Source: CAYNWK01 sp964400875
GTDB taxonomy: Bacteria > Chloroflexota > Anaerolineae > Anaerolineales > UBA4823
Reading direction: 5' to 3'
NCBI GenBank assembly: GCA_964400875.1
Contig: CAYNWK010000008.1
Location: forward strand, 4,204-68,203
DNA: 64,000 nt
Positions 8,081 to 16,305 of the stretch are shown here, one piece after another. The translations under genes and the position numbers were made by a program. Below the pieces are notes generated by a model, which was not told the origin of the DNA, did no database searches, and worked only from the letters and a program-made list of their open reading frames with translations. The stretch's first letter is position 1. Every line of letters starts with the position of its first letter.

Positions 8081-8132
8081 ATGCCGGGCTTCGCGGGCAT
8101 TGGGTATGGCGCCTGCTCGCGATGCCCGGCAT
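8081..8132 (+). terminator. Hairpin after the Cys-rich gene
   Basis: ATGCCGGGC (8081-8089) pairs with GCCCGGCAT (8124-8132), and the inner TCGCGGGCA/TGCTCGCGA continues the stem with one G-U pair. No clear U-tract follows. Confidence 0.6.
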
Positions 8133-8250
8133 CGTTCACCCAGTATTGAACACTCTATTTGTGGGGGAAAGCCTGCTAACACCTCCGTATAGGATTTACA
8201 AAGTTCGACAGTGAAGGGGGGTGCAGCCGACGCAGCCTGCTTTGATCGGT

Positions 8251-8631
8251 TTAACTTAAATTCGCCAGCAAATAAAAGAGAGCCGCTGCGGCGATCAGGA
8301 CTCCGAAGACTTGCAGCGCCTGGAGGAGGAAGTACAGGCAGCCCCAAAAGCCAACCAGCTCCTGCATTCCCTCCCATGAGTTGACTTGTTGGAGCACCCA
8401 TGTGTTTATCTGGCGGGTGTCGCCAGATCTCGATAACTGCTCATTCGTGTCGAGGGTCGCCATACGAAGGGGACCCTCGACAGCCTCGTTCGAGGCGCGC
8501 CCCCGGCGCAAAGGCGCCATAATCTCTGCGTATCTTGCCCGCGAACGGCGCTCCGCGGCTCGCGCGGCGTAGCGTCCGGCGAGCGCCAGCCCGGCGCCCA
8601 GCACAGCGAGAAGGCTGGCGAGGATCGTCAA
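8251..8631 (-). CDS. Hypothetical two-helix membrane protein
   Basis: About 126 residues. A hydrophobic helix at the N-terminus (LTILASLLAVLGAGLALAG) is followed by a basic stretch, a polar middle, and a second hydrophobic helix (LQALQVFGVLIAAAALFYLLA) at the end. No family is recognised. I prefer the TTG at 8631, whose last bases overlap the TGA of the upstream DUF6508 gene (TTGA) and which has GAGGAG upstream; an ATG ten residues earlier (8661) would overlap that gene by 34 nt. Confidence 0.6.
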   Translation of the reverse strand: MTILASLLAVLGAGLALAGRYAARAAERRSRARYAEIMAPLRRGRASNEAVEGPLRMATLDTNEQLSRSGDTRQINTWVLQQVNSWEGMQELVGFWGCLYFLLQALQVFGVLIAAAALFYLLANLS

Positions 8632-9044
8632 TCCAGCTCCTCGCGGAGTTCCTGCAAGCATTTTAAGATCGCAACGATGTGACCGCTCTCCAGCTCGGCA
8701 GCCAGGTGACCTTCGTTGAAGCGGTCGGCGCGCACGTGGGTGGTGAGCAGCTTGCGCAGGGTGAGCAGATCGGCGCTCGCCAGCAGATCAGGCTCGTCCC
8801 GGTAGCGCTGGGCCCGCTCGACGAATTGCCCCCAGTCGAACGGGTAGACCAGGTTAGCCGCATACAGGGCGCTGACGAAACGATCCACCTCCGGGCTGTA
8901 CTGGTAATGGGGCAGCTCGCCCTGCTTATAAACCCACTCCCCGAACTTGAAACCCGGCCGCTGGAAGACCGGCAGGTAAGCCAGCACGTGGTCGAGACCT
9001 GCCCGGTTGATGGGGGGCACCGGCGCGTTGCGGTCAGCGTTCAC
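8628..9044 (-). CDS. DUF6508 family protein
   Basis: The 138-residue protein matches the DUF6508 pattern: LAYLPVF, the YSPEVDRFVSALYAANLVYPFDW stretch, and the C-terminal LLTTHVRADRFNEGHL followed by ESGHIVAILKCL. The function of the family is unknown. The GTG start overlaps the stop of the preceding small reading frame (GTGA), and its own stop overlaps the TTG of the following membrane protein gene, so the three are tightly coupled. Confidence 0.8.
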   Translation of the reverse strand: MNADRNAPVPPINRAGLDHVLAYLPVFQRPGFKFGEWVYKQGELPHYQYSPEVDRFVSALYAANLVYPFDWGQFVERAQRYRDEPDLLASADLLTLRKLLTTHVRADRFNEGHLAAELESGHIVAILKCLQELREELD

Positions 9045-9271
9045 GCGAGTCCTGCTCCATAAAGATTAATTCCATCTACAGGCTGCTTTACTGCCGGGTC
9101 AGGAATTCCAGGCTTCTGCGCCGGCAGTCGTACATGCCCGTCGGGTAGGCGTGGCTCATCGGGGAAGCGTTCGGCACCCTGGGTGAGCAAAGCGTAAGCC
9201 GGGGCGTACTGTTTCTGAGCGTAGAGCCGGTCAACCCGCTCGAATATTTCTCGAAAGTTAAGTCCGGTCAT
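9041..9271 (-). pseudogene. Probable remnant of a TPR-like protein N-terminus
   Basis: The first 40 codons read FREIFERVDRLYAQKQYAPAYALLTQGAERFPDEP, typical of the helical N-terminal part of some alpha/beta-hydrolases and TPR proteins. After this the frame becomes low in structure (RLPDGHVRLPAQKPGIPDP), while another frame gives MSHAYPTGMYDCRRRSLEFL then a stop, which suits the family better. This suggests a frameshift and truncation. It overlaps the decarboxylase end by 14 nt and the DUF6508 start by 4 nt, so it may be translated mainly to couple its neighbours. Confidence 0.45.
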
Positions 9272-10712
9272 TCTCTGCCTCGATCTCCGCTGCTGTTTGC
9301 CGGATCAGATCCCAGGCGTTGGCAACGTGCCGCGCTTCTGTGTGGGTTTGGCCCACACAGAAGCGCAAGGTGTACGCGCCATTCAGGGTAGTCTGGGTCA
9401 GGTAAAGCGCGCCGCTGCGGTTGAGGCGTTCGAGCAGTTCGCGGTTGGTTGCTTCTCCGACCACATGGCGGAAGCAGACCAAATTGAGTGGGGCAGGCGC
9501 AGCCATTTCGAATTCTTCAGAGGCTTTCACCCAGCGGGCGAAGTCCTGGGCCAGCTCCACGTGCCGCCGGACGTGATAGCGCAAGCCCTGCACGCCGTAA
9601 TGGCGGATCACGAACCACAGCTTCAGCGCCCGGAAGCGGCGGCCGAGCGGGATCTGCCAGTCACGGTAGTCGATCACGGCGCCCGATTCGGTGGCCTGGT
9701 TGCGCAGGTATTCCGGCAGCACGCTGAGGGTGCGTATCAGGGCGCCCCGGTCGGCGACGTAGAAACAGTCGCAGTCGAAATTGGTGAACATCCATTTATG
9801 CGGGTTGAAGCAGTAGCTGTCGGCGAGCTCCAGGCCACTATGGATGTAGCGAAATTCCGGGCACACGGCCGCGGTGCCCGCCATGGCCGCGTCCACGTGC
9901 ATCCACAAACCCTGTTCCTGACAGATCCGACCGATGGCGGGCAAGGGATCCAGTGCGTTGGAGGAGGTGGTGCCCACGGTGGCGCAAACCAGACAGGGGA
10001 CCAGCCCCTCGCGGCGATCGGCCTCGATCTGCTGCTCCAGGGCTGCGGGGCGCATGGCCAGGTTTTCATCGACATCGATCAGGCGCAAATTTTGGCGGCC
10101 CAGGCCGGCGATCATGGCTGCTTTCTCCACCGAGGAGTGCGCCTGGCTGGATGCGTAAGCAACCAGCCGGTCCTCCCAGCCGCGCTCGACACCCGCGTAG
10201 CCAAGGGCGCGCTCCCGGGCAGCCAGCAGGGCGCACAGGGTGGCGCTGGAGGCCGAGTCCTGGATCACCCCACCCCCCGATCCGCTGGATTTGAATTTGG
10301 CCGGCAGGTCGAGCAGATCGATGACCCAATCCAGCACATGGGTCTCCAGTTCGGTGCAGGCGGGGCTGGTAGCCCACAACATGCCCTGCACGCCGAGCCC
10401 GGCGGAGAGCAGTTCACCCAGGATGGCCGGCCCGGAGGTGTTGGCAGGGAAGAAGGCGAAGAAGTTGGGCGACTGCCAATGGGTAATGCCGGGCAGGATC
10501 AGTTGCTCCACATCCCGGAGCATGGCAGCAAAGTCCTCACCCTGCTCCGGTGGAGAGGGCGGCAGGGCGGCGCGAATCTCTCCTGGTTCTACCTGTGAGA
10601 GGACCGGGAATTGCTCAACTCGTTCGTAATAGTCGGCGATCCAATCCACCACAGCGCGGCCGTTGCGGCGGAATTCGTCGGGGGTCATGTGGTAGCTCAG
10701 GGTTTCGTTCAC
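9258..10712 (-). CDS. Group II PLP-dependent amino acid decarboxylase
   Basis: A 484-residue protein of the aromatic-L-amino-acid/glutamate decarboxylase family. Visible motifs: N-terminal MTPDEFRRNGRAVVDWIADYYE, HWQSPNFFAFFPANTSG, DSASSATLCALLAARE, the HVDAAMAGTAAVCPEFR segment with the PLP-contacting Asp, and FNPHKWMFTNFDCD with the Schiff-base Lys. Overall it looks closest to aromatic or tryptophan/tyrosine decarboxylases, releasing CO2 to give an aryl amine; the substrate is inferred. The GTG start has AGGAG 6 nt upstream. Length is normal for the family. Confidence 0.9.
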   Translation of the reverse strand: MNETLSYHMTPDEFRRNGRAVVDWIADYYERVEQFPVLSQVEPGEIRAALPPSPPEQGEDFAAMLRDVEQLILPGITHWQSPNFFAFFPANTSGPAILGELLSAGLGVQGMLWATSPACTELETHVLDWVIDLLDLPAKFKSSGSGGGVIQDSASSATLCALLAARERALGYAGVERGWEDRLVAYASSQAHSSVEKAAMIAGLGRQNLRLIDVDENLAMRPAALEQQIEADRREGLVPCLVCATVGTTSSNALDPLPAIGRICQEQGLWMHVDAAMAGTAAVCPEFRYIHSGLELADSYCFNPHKWMFTNFDCDCFYVADRGALIRTLSVLPEYLRNQATESGAVIDYRDWQIPLGRRFRALKLWFVIRHYGVQGLRYHVRRHVELAQDFARWVKASEEFEMAAPAPLNLVCFRHVVGEATNRELLERLNRSGALYLTQTTLNGAYTLRFCVGQTHTEARHVANAWDLIRQTAAEIEAENDRT

Positions 10713-10883
10713 AAGTGCTCCTTGAGTCTGGAGAGGGGCAAGGTTACGGGTATCCTACCACCAGGCGGCGAGCGCTACAAGAGAAAAGGCGCAGAGGCAA
10801 AGAAAGTCCCTGGCACTTGCGTAAAAGGCGCCGGGGATTGTTATCGTTAAGCGGTTACGCACAGGTGTGAGTGAGCTTCGCCC
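10713..10883. other. Intergenic spacer with an AG-rich tract
   Basis: No gene is seen between the decarboxylase and the anti-sigma gene. It contains an AG-rich stretch (GAGAAAAGGCGCAGAGGCAA at 10783-10802). Confidence 0.4.
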
Positions 10884-13337
10884 TCAGGGAGTTAGAGACC
10901 AGGACAGATCCCAGGGGCCGGGTACGTAAACTGAAAGCGCATCGAAGGTGAAGCTGTACTCGCCGGGTAACAGGTCGAGACCCGCTCCGGTGGTCATGTC
11001 CGTGAAGAGGTAAATTGCAAGGCGGTCGTCCTCGGTTTGAGCCAGGCCGGCCCAACCGGTCTGGGGTAAGCCGTACGGCGTCTCGGATTGAGGGGGGTCG
11101 ATTAGCTCTTGCACGGAGCCGTCCGGACGGGAGACCTGGCTGAAATGCACCTGGCTGAGGTGCCAGCCGTCTATCGCGGCCTCCTGGGGCGGACTGGAGA
11201 GCACCAGCTGGTAGAGCGGGTCGCTGGCGCTGCCCAGGCGGTGGATCTGAGCCTGGTCGAAATGCAGGGCGTAACCGCCGAGCTTAAGATTCAGGTCGAT
11301 GCCCCACGGTTCGGTCACCCAGCGCGTGGCAGTCTGCGGCGCGCCGGGCAGACTCTGCAGTCGATCGGGGATGGCGTATGCCTCCTCGTGGAAGGAGAGC
11401 CCGGCGGGGATGGCAATCCGCATAACCCCTTCGGCGGGCGAAAACAGCGCGACCCCGGGGACGTGCAGGTTCAAACTCTCCGTGAGCGGTCCGGGCGGCG
11501 CGAAGACTATCCAGCCGGGCCCCCCTCCGCCCGGTTCTGCTGTCGGGGACCAATGGACATCCTGGGGTTGGCCCAGCCGGCGGGCCCACTGATCCTCCAG
11601 GTAGAGGTCCGGTTCTTGATCCGGGTAGAGATAGAAGGGAAACGGTTCGTTGCGAGGATCCTTGGAGAGGACACCCTGCAGGATCACTCCCTCCGGCAGG
11701 CCGGGCGCGCTGACGTGCATGGCGCTGATCCGGTCGCTGAACACCGCTTCATCGACTTGCAAGTTAACTCGGTTGTGAATCGCCTGAGCGTTCACGGGGC
11801 TCACCCGGCGCAACGACCCTGCAGAGCCACGCGCATTGGGCAGCCTCCAGCGCAGCTCCCAGGGGCCGAACAGGGAGATCTGCAGGCGGGGGACCGAGAT
11901 GGCGATCTCGCCGTGTGGTTTGGAAATAAAAGTCAGTTCAACGTGCAGCTCGCCGGTCTGCGGATCACCCTGGGAGCCTGTGCCGCGTAAATCGGGATGT
12001 CCCACCTCGATATCGGCGAAGTTGATCTGCACGTCTTGAGGCCCTTCAACCTGCAAGTTAAGCAGCAGCTGGTAGGCCTCTCCGGATTCGGTGATATCAG
12101 CAGCGTCCGGCGCGGCGATCAAACGGGCCTCCTGGAAATGCAGGCTATAATCGCCTGATTCGAGCCGGCGATCCAGCTGCCAGGTCTGGCCCACCAGCGG
12201 ATCCTCTCCTAGGTTGATGGTGAAACCTTGATCGAAGGGCACTGAAAAACCTAGCGATTCGACGGTGAAGATGCCTTCCTGGGCCGCCAATGAGAGGGGC
12301 GCGAAAGTATCGGTATAGATCTGCGAACGCAGGTCAGGTGTTGGAGACGGCTGTCCAACTCCGTTCTCCTCCTGCACTACGATGGCTTGCTCGACGGCGA
12401 CGCCGGCGCCGGAGGCGCTGGGGAAGTAATAAGAATGACCGAGGTCGTCGCGCAGATTGGTGCTCGGTGTGTTCTCCCAGAACCAGTCAGGGTTCTCCCA
12501 GCTGTACTCCACCAGTAAGCCGGTCTCGGTTGGGCCCTGCGCTACCTGCAGAAAGCGTACGCTGACGCCCTTTAAACTGACCGGGTCGAGCGTGGGCGTG
12601 TAAGGCTGGGGGTAGAGATCCCCTGTAGGTTCGCCCGAGGCAGGCCGCAGCTGCAAGGGCACCCGCCAGTTTTGGGCGGCTGCCTCGGGCCTGGCATAAG
12701 GCAAGTGATTGAGGGAGAGGGTAAGCTCGCTGATCCCTTCCGGGAGGGCGGGGAATTCGATCTCGCCGGTACGTGAGTCGGAATTCAGCTCCCACCCCGT
12801 CGCCTGCAAACGCGCATCGTCCGGCAGCAGCAGATAGGCTTCAAGTTCGAATTCAACATCCTCTAACTCGAACCAGGACAAGAAATCTTCCTGAGTTAAG
12901 CCTTGCAACGAGTAGCGGAGGCGGGTGCGGCCCGGTTCGGCCAACAGCTCGTCGATCTGCAAGCGCACCCCATCCTGGGAGACGGCAGCCGGCGCGGCCA
13001 GCACGCGCGCGTGTTCTAGATCCACAAAGCCCATGCCGGGCACGTAGCCGAGCAGGCGCTGGGCGCTCGCCAGCACCCGGCGCGGCCCGATGGCGAGCAA
13101 CGCCAGGATGGCGAGCAGGAGCAAGCCCAGGGATACCAGCTGCCAGGCTGGAACCCACCGCAGCTTGGCGAAGGCCTCTCGTATCCGTTGGGGTAACGGC
13201 GCGGCGTTGGGTCGCCGGGCATGCAGTTCTCGCTCCAGCTGGGCGACGAACGCCGGCGAGGGGGCCGGATCGGCGAAATAAGCCCGCAGAGCAGCTTCGA
13301 GTTCCGGGGATACCTGGGAAAATTCGCGTTCGTTCAT
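10884..13337 (-). CDS. Very large membrane-anchored anti-sigma factor
   Basis: The 817-residue protein has a cytosolic N-terminus of about 60 residues (ELEAALRAYFADPAPSPAFVAQLERELHAR), a membrane helix at about 64-84 and some 730 residues outside, made of beta-rich repeats with DUF4179-like features (VRLQIDELLAEPGRTRLRYSL, LNLQVEGPQDVQINF). It shares an ATGA overlap with the ECF sigma gene, so it is read as its anti-sigma partner that senses a signal outside the membrane. The sensor part is far longer than in ordinary anti-sigma factors (about 200-300 residues). No zinc-binding HxxxCxxC motif is visible. Confidence 0.75.
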   Translation of the reverse strand: MNEREFSQVSPELEAALRAYFADPAPSPAFVAQLERELHARRPNAAPLPQRIREAFAKLRWVPAWQLVSLGLLLLAILALLAIGPRRVLASAQRLLGYVPGMGFVDLEHARVLAAPAAVSQDGVRLQIDELLAEPGRTRLRYSLQGLTQEDFLSWFELEDVEFELEAYLLLPDDARLQATGWELNSDSRTGEIEFPALPEGISELTLSLNHLPYARPEAAAQNWRVPLQLRPASGEPTGDLYPQPYTPTLDPVSLKGVSVRFLQVAQGPTETGLLVEYSWENPDWFWENTPSTNLRDDLGHSYYFPSASGAGVAVEQAIVVQEENGVGQPSPTPDLRSQIYTDTFAPLSLAAQEGIFTVESLGFSVPFDQGFTINLGEDPLVGQTWQLDRRLESGDYSLHFQEARLIAAPDAADITESGEAYQLLLNLQVEGPQDVQINFADIEVGHPDLRGTGSQGDPQTGELHVELTFISKPHGEIAISVPRLQISLFGPWELRWRLPNARGSAGSLRRVSPVNAQAIHNRVNLQVDEAVFSDRISAMHVSAPGLPEGVILQGVLSKDPRNEPFPFYLYPDQEPDLYLEDQWARRLGQPQDVHWSPTAEPGGGGPGWIVFAPPGPLTESLNLHVPGVALFSPAEGVMRIAIPAGLSFHEEAYAIPDRLQSLPGAPQTATRWVTEPWGIDLNLKLGGYALHFDQAQIHRLGSASDPLYQLVLSSPPQEAAIDGWHLSQVHFSQVSRPDGSVQELIDPPQSETPYGLPQTGWAGLAQTEDDRLAIYLFTDMTTGAGLDLLPGEYSFTFDALSVYVPGPWDLSWSLTP

Positions 13338-13906
13338 GATTTGTACTCGTCCCAGTCATTTTCGAGCTGGCGCAGCAGGCGGTGGACAGCCATCTTGACC
13401 GCGCCTTCGCTGCTTCCCAGCACATGAGCGATCTGTCGATAGGTCAGCCCGGCGGAGAAGCGCAAGTTGAGCAGCTCGCGCTGTTCCTCGTTCAATCCGG
13501 CTAACAGCCCGCCCAATTGAGCCAGGCGTTCATCCCGGACGAGGCCGTCGAGAGGGTCATCCTCCTGGCCGAGGTCGGGGTAGACCTCCTCGAGGGCAAC
13601 CCGCGGGTCCTGGCGACGGTAGTGGGCGATGACTTTGCGCCGGGCAATGGTGAACAGCCAGGCGGGAAAGTCGCCTTGTTCACGATAGCGGTCCAGGCTT
13701 TCCAGCACCGCAGTGAACACCTGGGAGGTCAGGTCTTCAGCCTCTTGGTAGCTGCTGACACGATGGTACAGGTAGCGGTAAACCGGCGTAACGTAGCGGC
13801 GGTAGAGCGCGGCAAAGGCTTTTGGGTCGCGGCGGGCGGCGGCGACCAGATCGGCGTCGCTGGCTTGCTGCGTGAGTTCGGGTAGAGAGGTCAGGGCGCT
13901 TTGCAT
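13334..13906 (-). CDS. ECF-type RNA polymerase sigma factor
   Basis: A 190-residue group IV sigma factor. Region 2 spans about 27-95 (AFAALYRRYVTPVYRYLYHRV, EAEDLTSQVFTAVLESL, FPAWLFTIARRKVIAHYRR) and region 4 about 132-180 (LNEEQRELLNLRFSAGLTYRQIAHVLGSSEGAVKMAVHRLL). It directs RNA polymerase to promoters that cannot be deduced here. The ATG has GGAG upstream and a predicted promoter about 30 nt before it; the stop overlaps the anti-sigma start. Confidence 0.93.
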   Translation of the reverse strand: MQSALTSLPELTQQASDADLVAAARRDPKAFAALYRRYVTPVYRYLYHRVSSYQEAEDLTSQVFTAVLESLDRYREQGDFPAWLFTIARRKVIAHYRRQDPRVALEEVYPDLGQEDDPLDGLVRDERLAQLGGLLAGLNEEQRELLNLRFSAGLTYRQIAHVLGSSEGAVKMAVHRLLRQLENDWDEYKS

Positions 13907-13933
13907 GCTTGCTCCGCGATATGGGTTCTACAT

Positions 13934-13962
13934 TGTATATCGCGAAATTGAGAAAATGGTAA
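13934..13962 (-). promoter_or_regulatory. Predicted promoter of the sigma/anti-sigma operon
   Basis: On the minus strand TTACCA (13962-13957) and TATACA (13939-13934) are 17 nt apart, about 30 nt before the sigma factor ATG. The boxes are of housekeeping rather than ECF type. Confidence 0.5.
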
Positions 13963-14011
13963 CAAAAATGAGCGCCGAGTGCTCAGGGCGCACGGCGCAC
14001 GAATGGGTAGA

Positions 14012-14050
14012 GCGGGTGTTTGGGCGGCCTTCGCCCGCCCAAACACCCGC
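14012..14050. terminator. Long GC-rich hairpin
   Basis: Arms 14012-14027 and 14035-14050 (GCGGGTGTTTGGGCGG and its complement) form a perfect 16-bp stem. It lies just past the stop of the minus-strand membrane protein gene at 14060 and upstream of the sigma promoter. It resembles the hairpin at 28731-28768. Confidence 0.65.
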
Positions 14051-14059
14051 ATTTCTCTT

Positions 14060-14425
14060 TTATCTTGCGGTAAATACCAGTTTGTATAAAAACTTGTCGT
14101 AGCGATCGTAGCGGAAACGCGGTCTGGAGGGTGCGGGCGATGATGGCGAGGGCGGCTCCTCGCTGCGCCAGTTGCGGGCCAGCTGAACCCAGACCAGGGC
14201 GATGAAGGCCAACCCGGCGGCGGTGGGGATGGTCAGCGGATGCCGAGGCAGGATCGCCAGCCCGAGGAAAGTAAGCGCCGCGTGGGCCACCGCCAGGTCT
14301 GCCGGGACGGGCACCTCGGGCCGTCTAGGTGTCCCGGCGCGCAGCCGCGCGAGCAGCCATTGGAAACGATTGGCCGGTTTGAGCTGCTCCTCAGCTTTTG
14401 TTCCTATGTTCAGGTCGTCGAGCAT
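14060..14425 (-). CDS. Hypothetical membrane protein
   Basis: A 121-residue protein with a charged N-terminus (about 40 residues), two adjacent hydrophobic helices (AVAHAALTFLGLAILP and LTIPTAAGLAFIALVWVQLA) and a Pro/Ser/Arg-rich cytosolic tail. No family is recognised. GAGAGG precedes the ATG. It is flanked by a long hairpin on its 3' side and faces away from the aconitase X genes. Confidence 0.65.
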   Translation of the reverse strand: MLDDLNIGTKAEEQLKPANRFQWLLARLRAGTPRRPEVPVPADLAVAHAALTFLGLAILPRHPLTIPTAAGLAFIALVWVQLARNWRSEEPPSPSSPAPSRPRFRYDRYDKFLYKLVFTAR

Positions 14426-14602
14426 ATGCCTCTCTCTCTATATTCCTTAATTTGATTGTAGCACAAATGTTCTGTAGCTGATATTAGGGATTTCCCTATC
14501 TTGCCGAGAAGCGAAGGTCTCTTTAGCCCGAAGTCCCTGGAGCAGGATGATAAAATGGGCAACAGCCGTTTGAAAAATAGATCCCCCGGACGGGAGACAA
14601 CG

Positions 14603-15895
14603 ATGACTGATTTACCGGCAGACAAGGAAAGCCGGCTGGAACTGAGCGCATACGACCAGGCTGTGCTGGAGGGGGAACACGGCCCGGCAGCGCAGCTGGC
14701 GATGTCCATCGTGACGCGCATGGCGCGGGTTTTCGACGCCCCGGCGTTGATGGACATCAGCGGGGCGCATATCGACAGCACGATCTACATCGGTGAAGCC
14801 GGGCTGGAATTCGCCGAGCGGCTGGCGGGTCTGGGGGCGCAGGTGGTGGTGCCCACCACGTTGAACGTGAGCGGGGTGGACGAGCGCGGCTGGCAGGATT
14901 GGGCCGTGCCGCGGGATTGGGCGGAGAAAGCCCGCCGCCAGATGGTCGCTTACCAGGGCATGGGGTGCGCACCCACCTGGACCTGCGCGCCCTACCAAAC
15001 CGAGCTGCGCCCGGCCTTCGGGCAGCAGGTCGCCTGGGGTGAATCCAACGCCATCGTCTTCGCCAACTCGGTGCTGGGGGCGCGCACCGAGCGCTACCCC
15101 GACCTGCTCGATATCTGCTGCGCCATCACCGGCAGGGTGCCAGCTCGCGGGCTGCACCTCACCGAGAACCGCGCCGGCGGAATCTTGATGCGGCTGGTGG
15201 ATGTGCCGGTAGAAGTCCAGAGAGAGGACAGCTTCTACCCGGTTTTAGGTCACCTGATGGGCAAGATCGCCCAGGACAAGGTGCCGGTGGTAGACGGGCT
15301 GTCGGTGGAACCGGCGGAAGACCAGCTCAAAGCTTTGGGCGCAGCGGCAGCTTCCTCCGGCACGGTGGCGCTCTTCCACCTCGTCGGGATGACGCCGGAA
15401 GCGCCCACCCTGGAAGCTGCTTTCCAGGGTCGCCCGCCGCAGCGCGAGCTGGCGGTGGACATGGACCGTTTACGGGAGGCTCGGCGCGAGCTGACCACAG
15501 CTGCTGGTCAGGACCTGGACATGGTCGTCCTGGGCAGCCCGCATTTTTCCCTGGCGGAGTTCAAACAACTGGCTCCCTTGCTGGCGGGACGGCGCGCCCA
15601 TCCGGGGGTGAAATTCCTGGTCACCACCAGCCGGGCGATGGCCCACCTGGCGGAACGGGCCGGCTATCTGCAGGCTTTGAAGGATTTCGGCGGGCAGGTC
15701 ACGGTGGATACCTGCATCCTGGCCTCGCCAATGCTGCCCGAGCAGGTCAGGCTGCTGATGACCAACTCGGCCAAGTATGCCTACTACGCGCCGGGATTGC
15801 TGAACACGGAAGTGACTTTTGGGGGATTGGAAGACTGCGTGCGCTCTGCGGTCGCCGGACAGGTGCTGCGAGAGGAGGGGAGATGGGCCGGCTGA
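14603..15895 (+). CDS. Aconitase X catalytic (large) subunit
   Basis: The 430-residue protein is the DUF521/AcnX large subunit. Visible family features are the SGAHIDSTIYIGEAGLEFA segment, VPTTLNVSGVD, GCAPTWTCAPYQ with paired Cys, GESNAIVFANSVLGARTERYPD and SPHFSLAEF. Known AcnX enzymes dehydrate cis-3-hydroxy-L-proline (bacteria) or mevalonate 5-phosphate (archaea) with an iron-sulfur cluster. No proline or mevalonate gene lies nearby, so the substrate is open. The start at MTDLPADKES is chosen because GGGAG lies upstream. It overlaps the swivel subunit gene by 13 nt. Confidence 0.9.
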   Translation: MTDLPADKESRLELSAYDQAVLEGEHGPAAQLAMSIVTRMARVFDAPALMDISGAHIDSTIYIGEAGLEFAERLAGLGAQVVVPTTLNVSGVDERGWQDWAVPRDWAEKARRQMVAYQGMGCAPTWTCAPYQTELRPAFGQQVAWGESNAIVFANSVLGARTERYPDLLDICCAITGRVPARGLHLTENRAGGILMRLVDVPVEVQREDSFYPVLGHLMGKIAQDKVPVVDGLSVEPAEDQLKALGAAAASSGTVALFHLVGMTPEAPTLEAAFQGRPPQRELAVDMDRLREARRELTTAAGQDLDMVVLGSPHFSLAEFKQLAPLLAGRRAHPGVKFLVTTSRAMAHLAERAGYLQALKDFGGQVTVDTCILASPMLPEQVRLLMTNSAKYAYYAPGLLNTEVTFGGLEDCVRSAVAGQVLREEGRWAG

Positions 15896-16305
15896 TGCGC
15901 GGGAAGGTGGTCATCCCCGGGCAGGCGCAGGGCCGGGCGCTGGTCAGCAGCGAGCCGCTTTCCTTCTGGGGCGGCTACGACCACGCCAGCGGCGAGATCA
16001 TCGACCGGCGGCATCCGCTCTCCGGGGAGATCAGTGCGGGGAGGATCCTGGCTGTGCCCTTCACGCGCGGCTCGTCCACCACCACTGCCGTGCTGCTCGA
16101 AGCGGTCAAGGCCGGCACCGCGCCGGCGGCCATCCTGACCACCGGCGTGGATGCCTTCTTCGCGCTGGCTTCGATCGTCGCCGACGAACTGTACGGCGAT
16201 CCTTTTCCCCTGGTCGTCTTAGACAGAGTTGATTTCGCTGCCCTGCGCAGCGGGGAATGGCTCAGCGTAGAACCGGACGGGACGGTTTCAAGGGCAGGGC
16301 CCTAA
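15883..16305 (+). CDS. Aconitase X swivel (small) subunit
   Basis: A 140-residue DUF126/AcnX small subunit. The core pattern GRALVSSEPLSFWGGYDHASGEIID and the FTRGSSTTTAVLLEAV segment carry the substrate-binding Arg and Ser of aconitase swivel domains. It completes the active site of the large subunit. GAGGAGGGG precedes the ATG inside the end of the large subunit gene. Its last 18 bases overlap the end of the convergent DUF5666 gene. Confidence 0.9.
   Translation: MGRLMRGKVVIPGQAQGRALVSSEPLSFWGGYDHASGEIIDRRHPLSGEISAGRILAVPFTRGSSTTTAVLLEAVKAGTAPAAILTTGVDAFFALASIVADELYGDPFPLVVLDRVDFAALRSGEWLSVEPDGTVSRAGP

Noticed and set aside
9297..10598. Plus-strand open frame of 433 codons
   Set aside because: It lies antisense to the well-supported decarboxylase gene; its translation is rich in Gly, Gln and His without any family motif, as expected for the shadow of a GC-rich gene.
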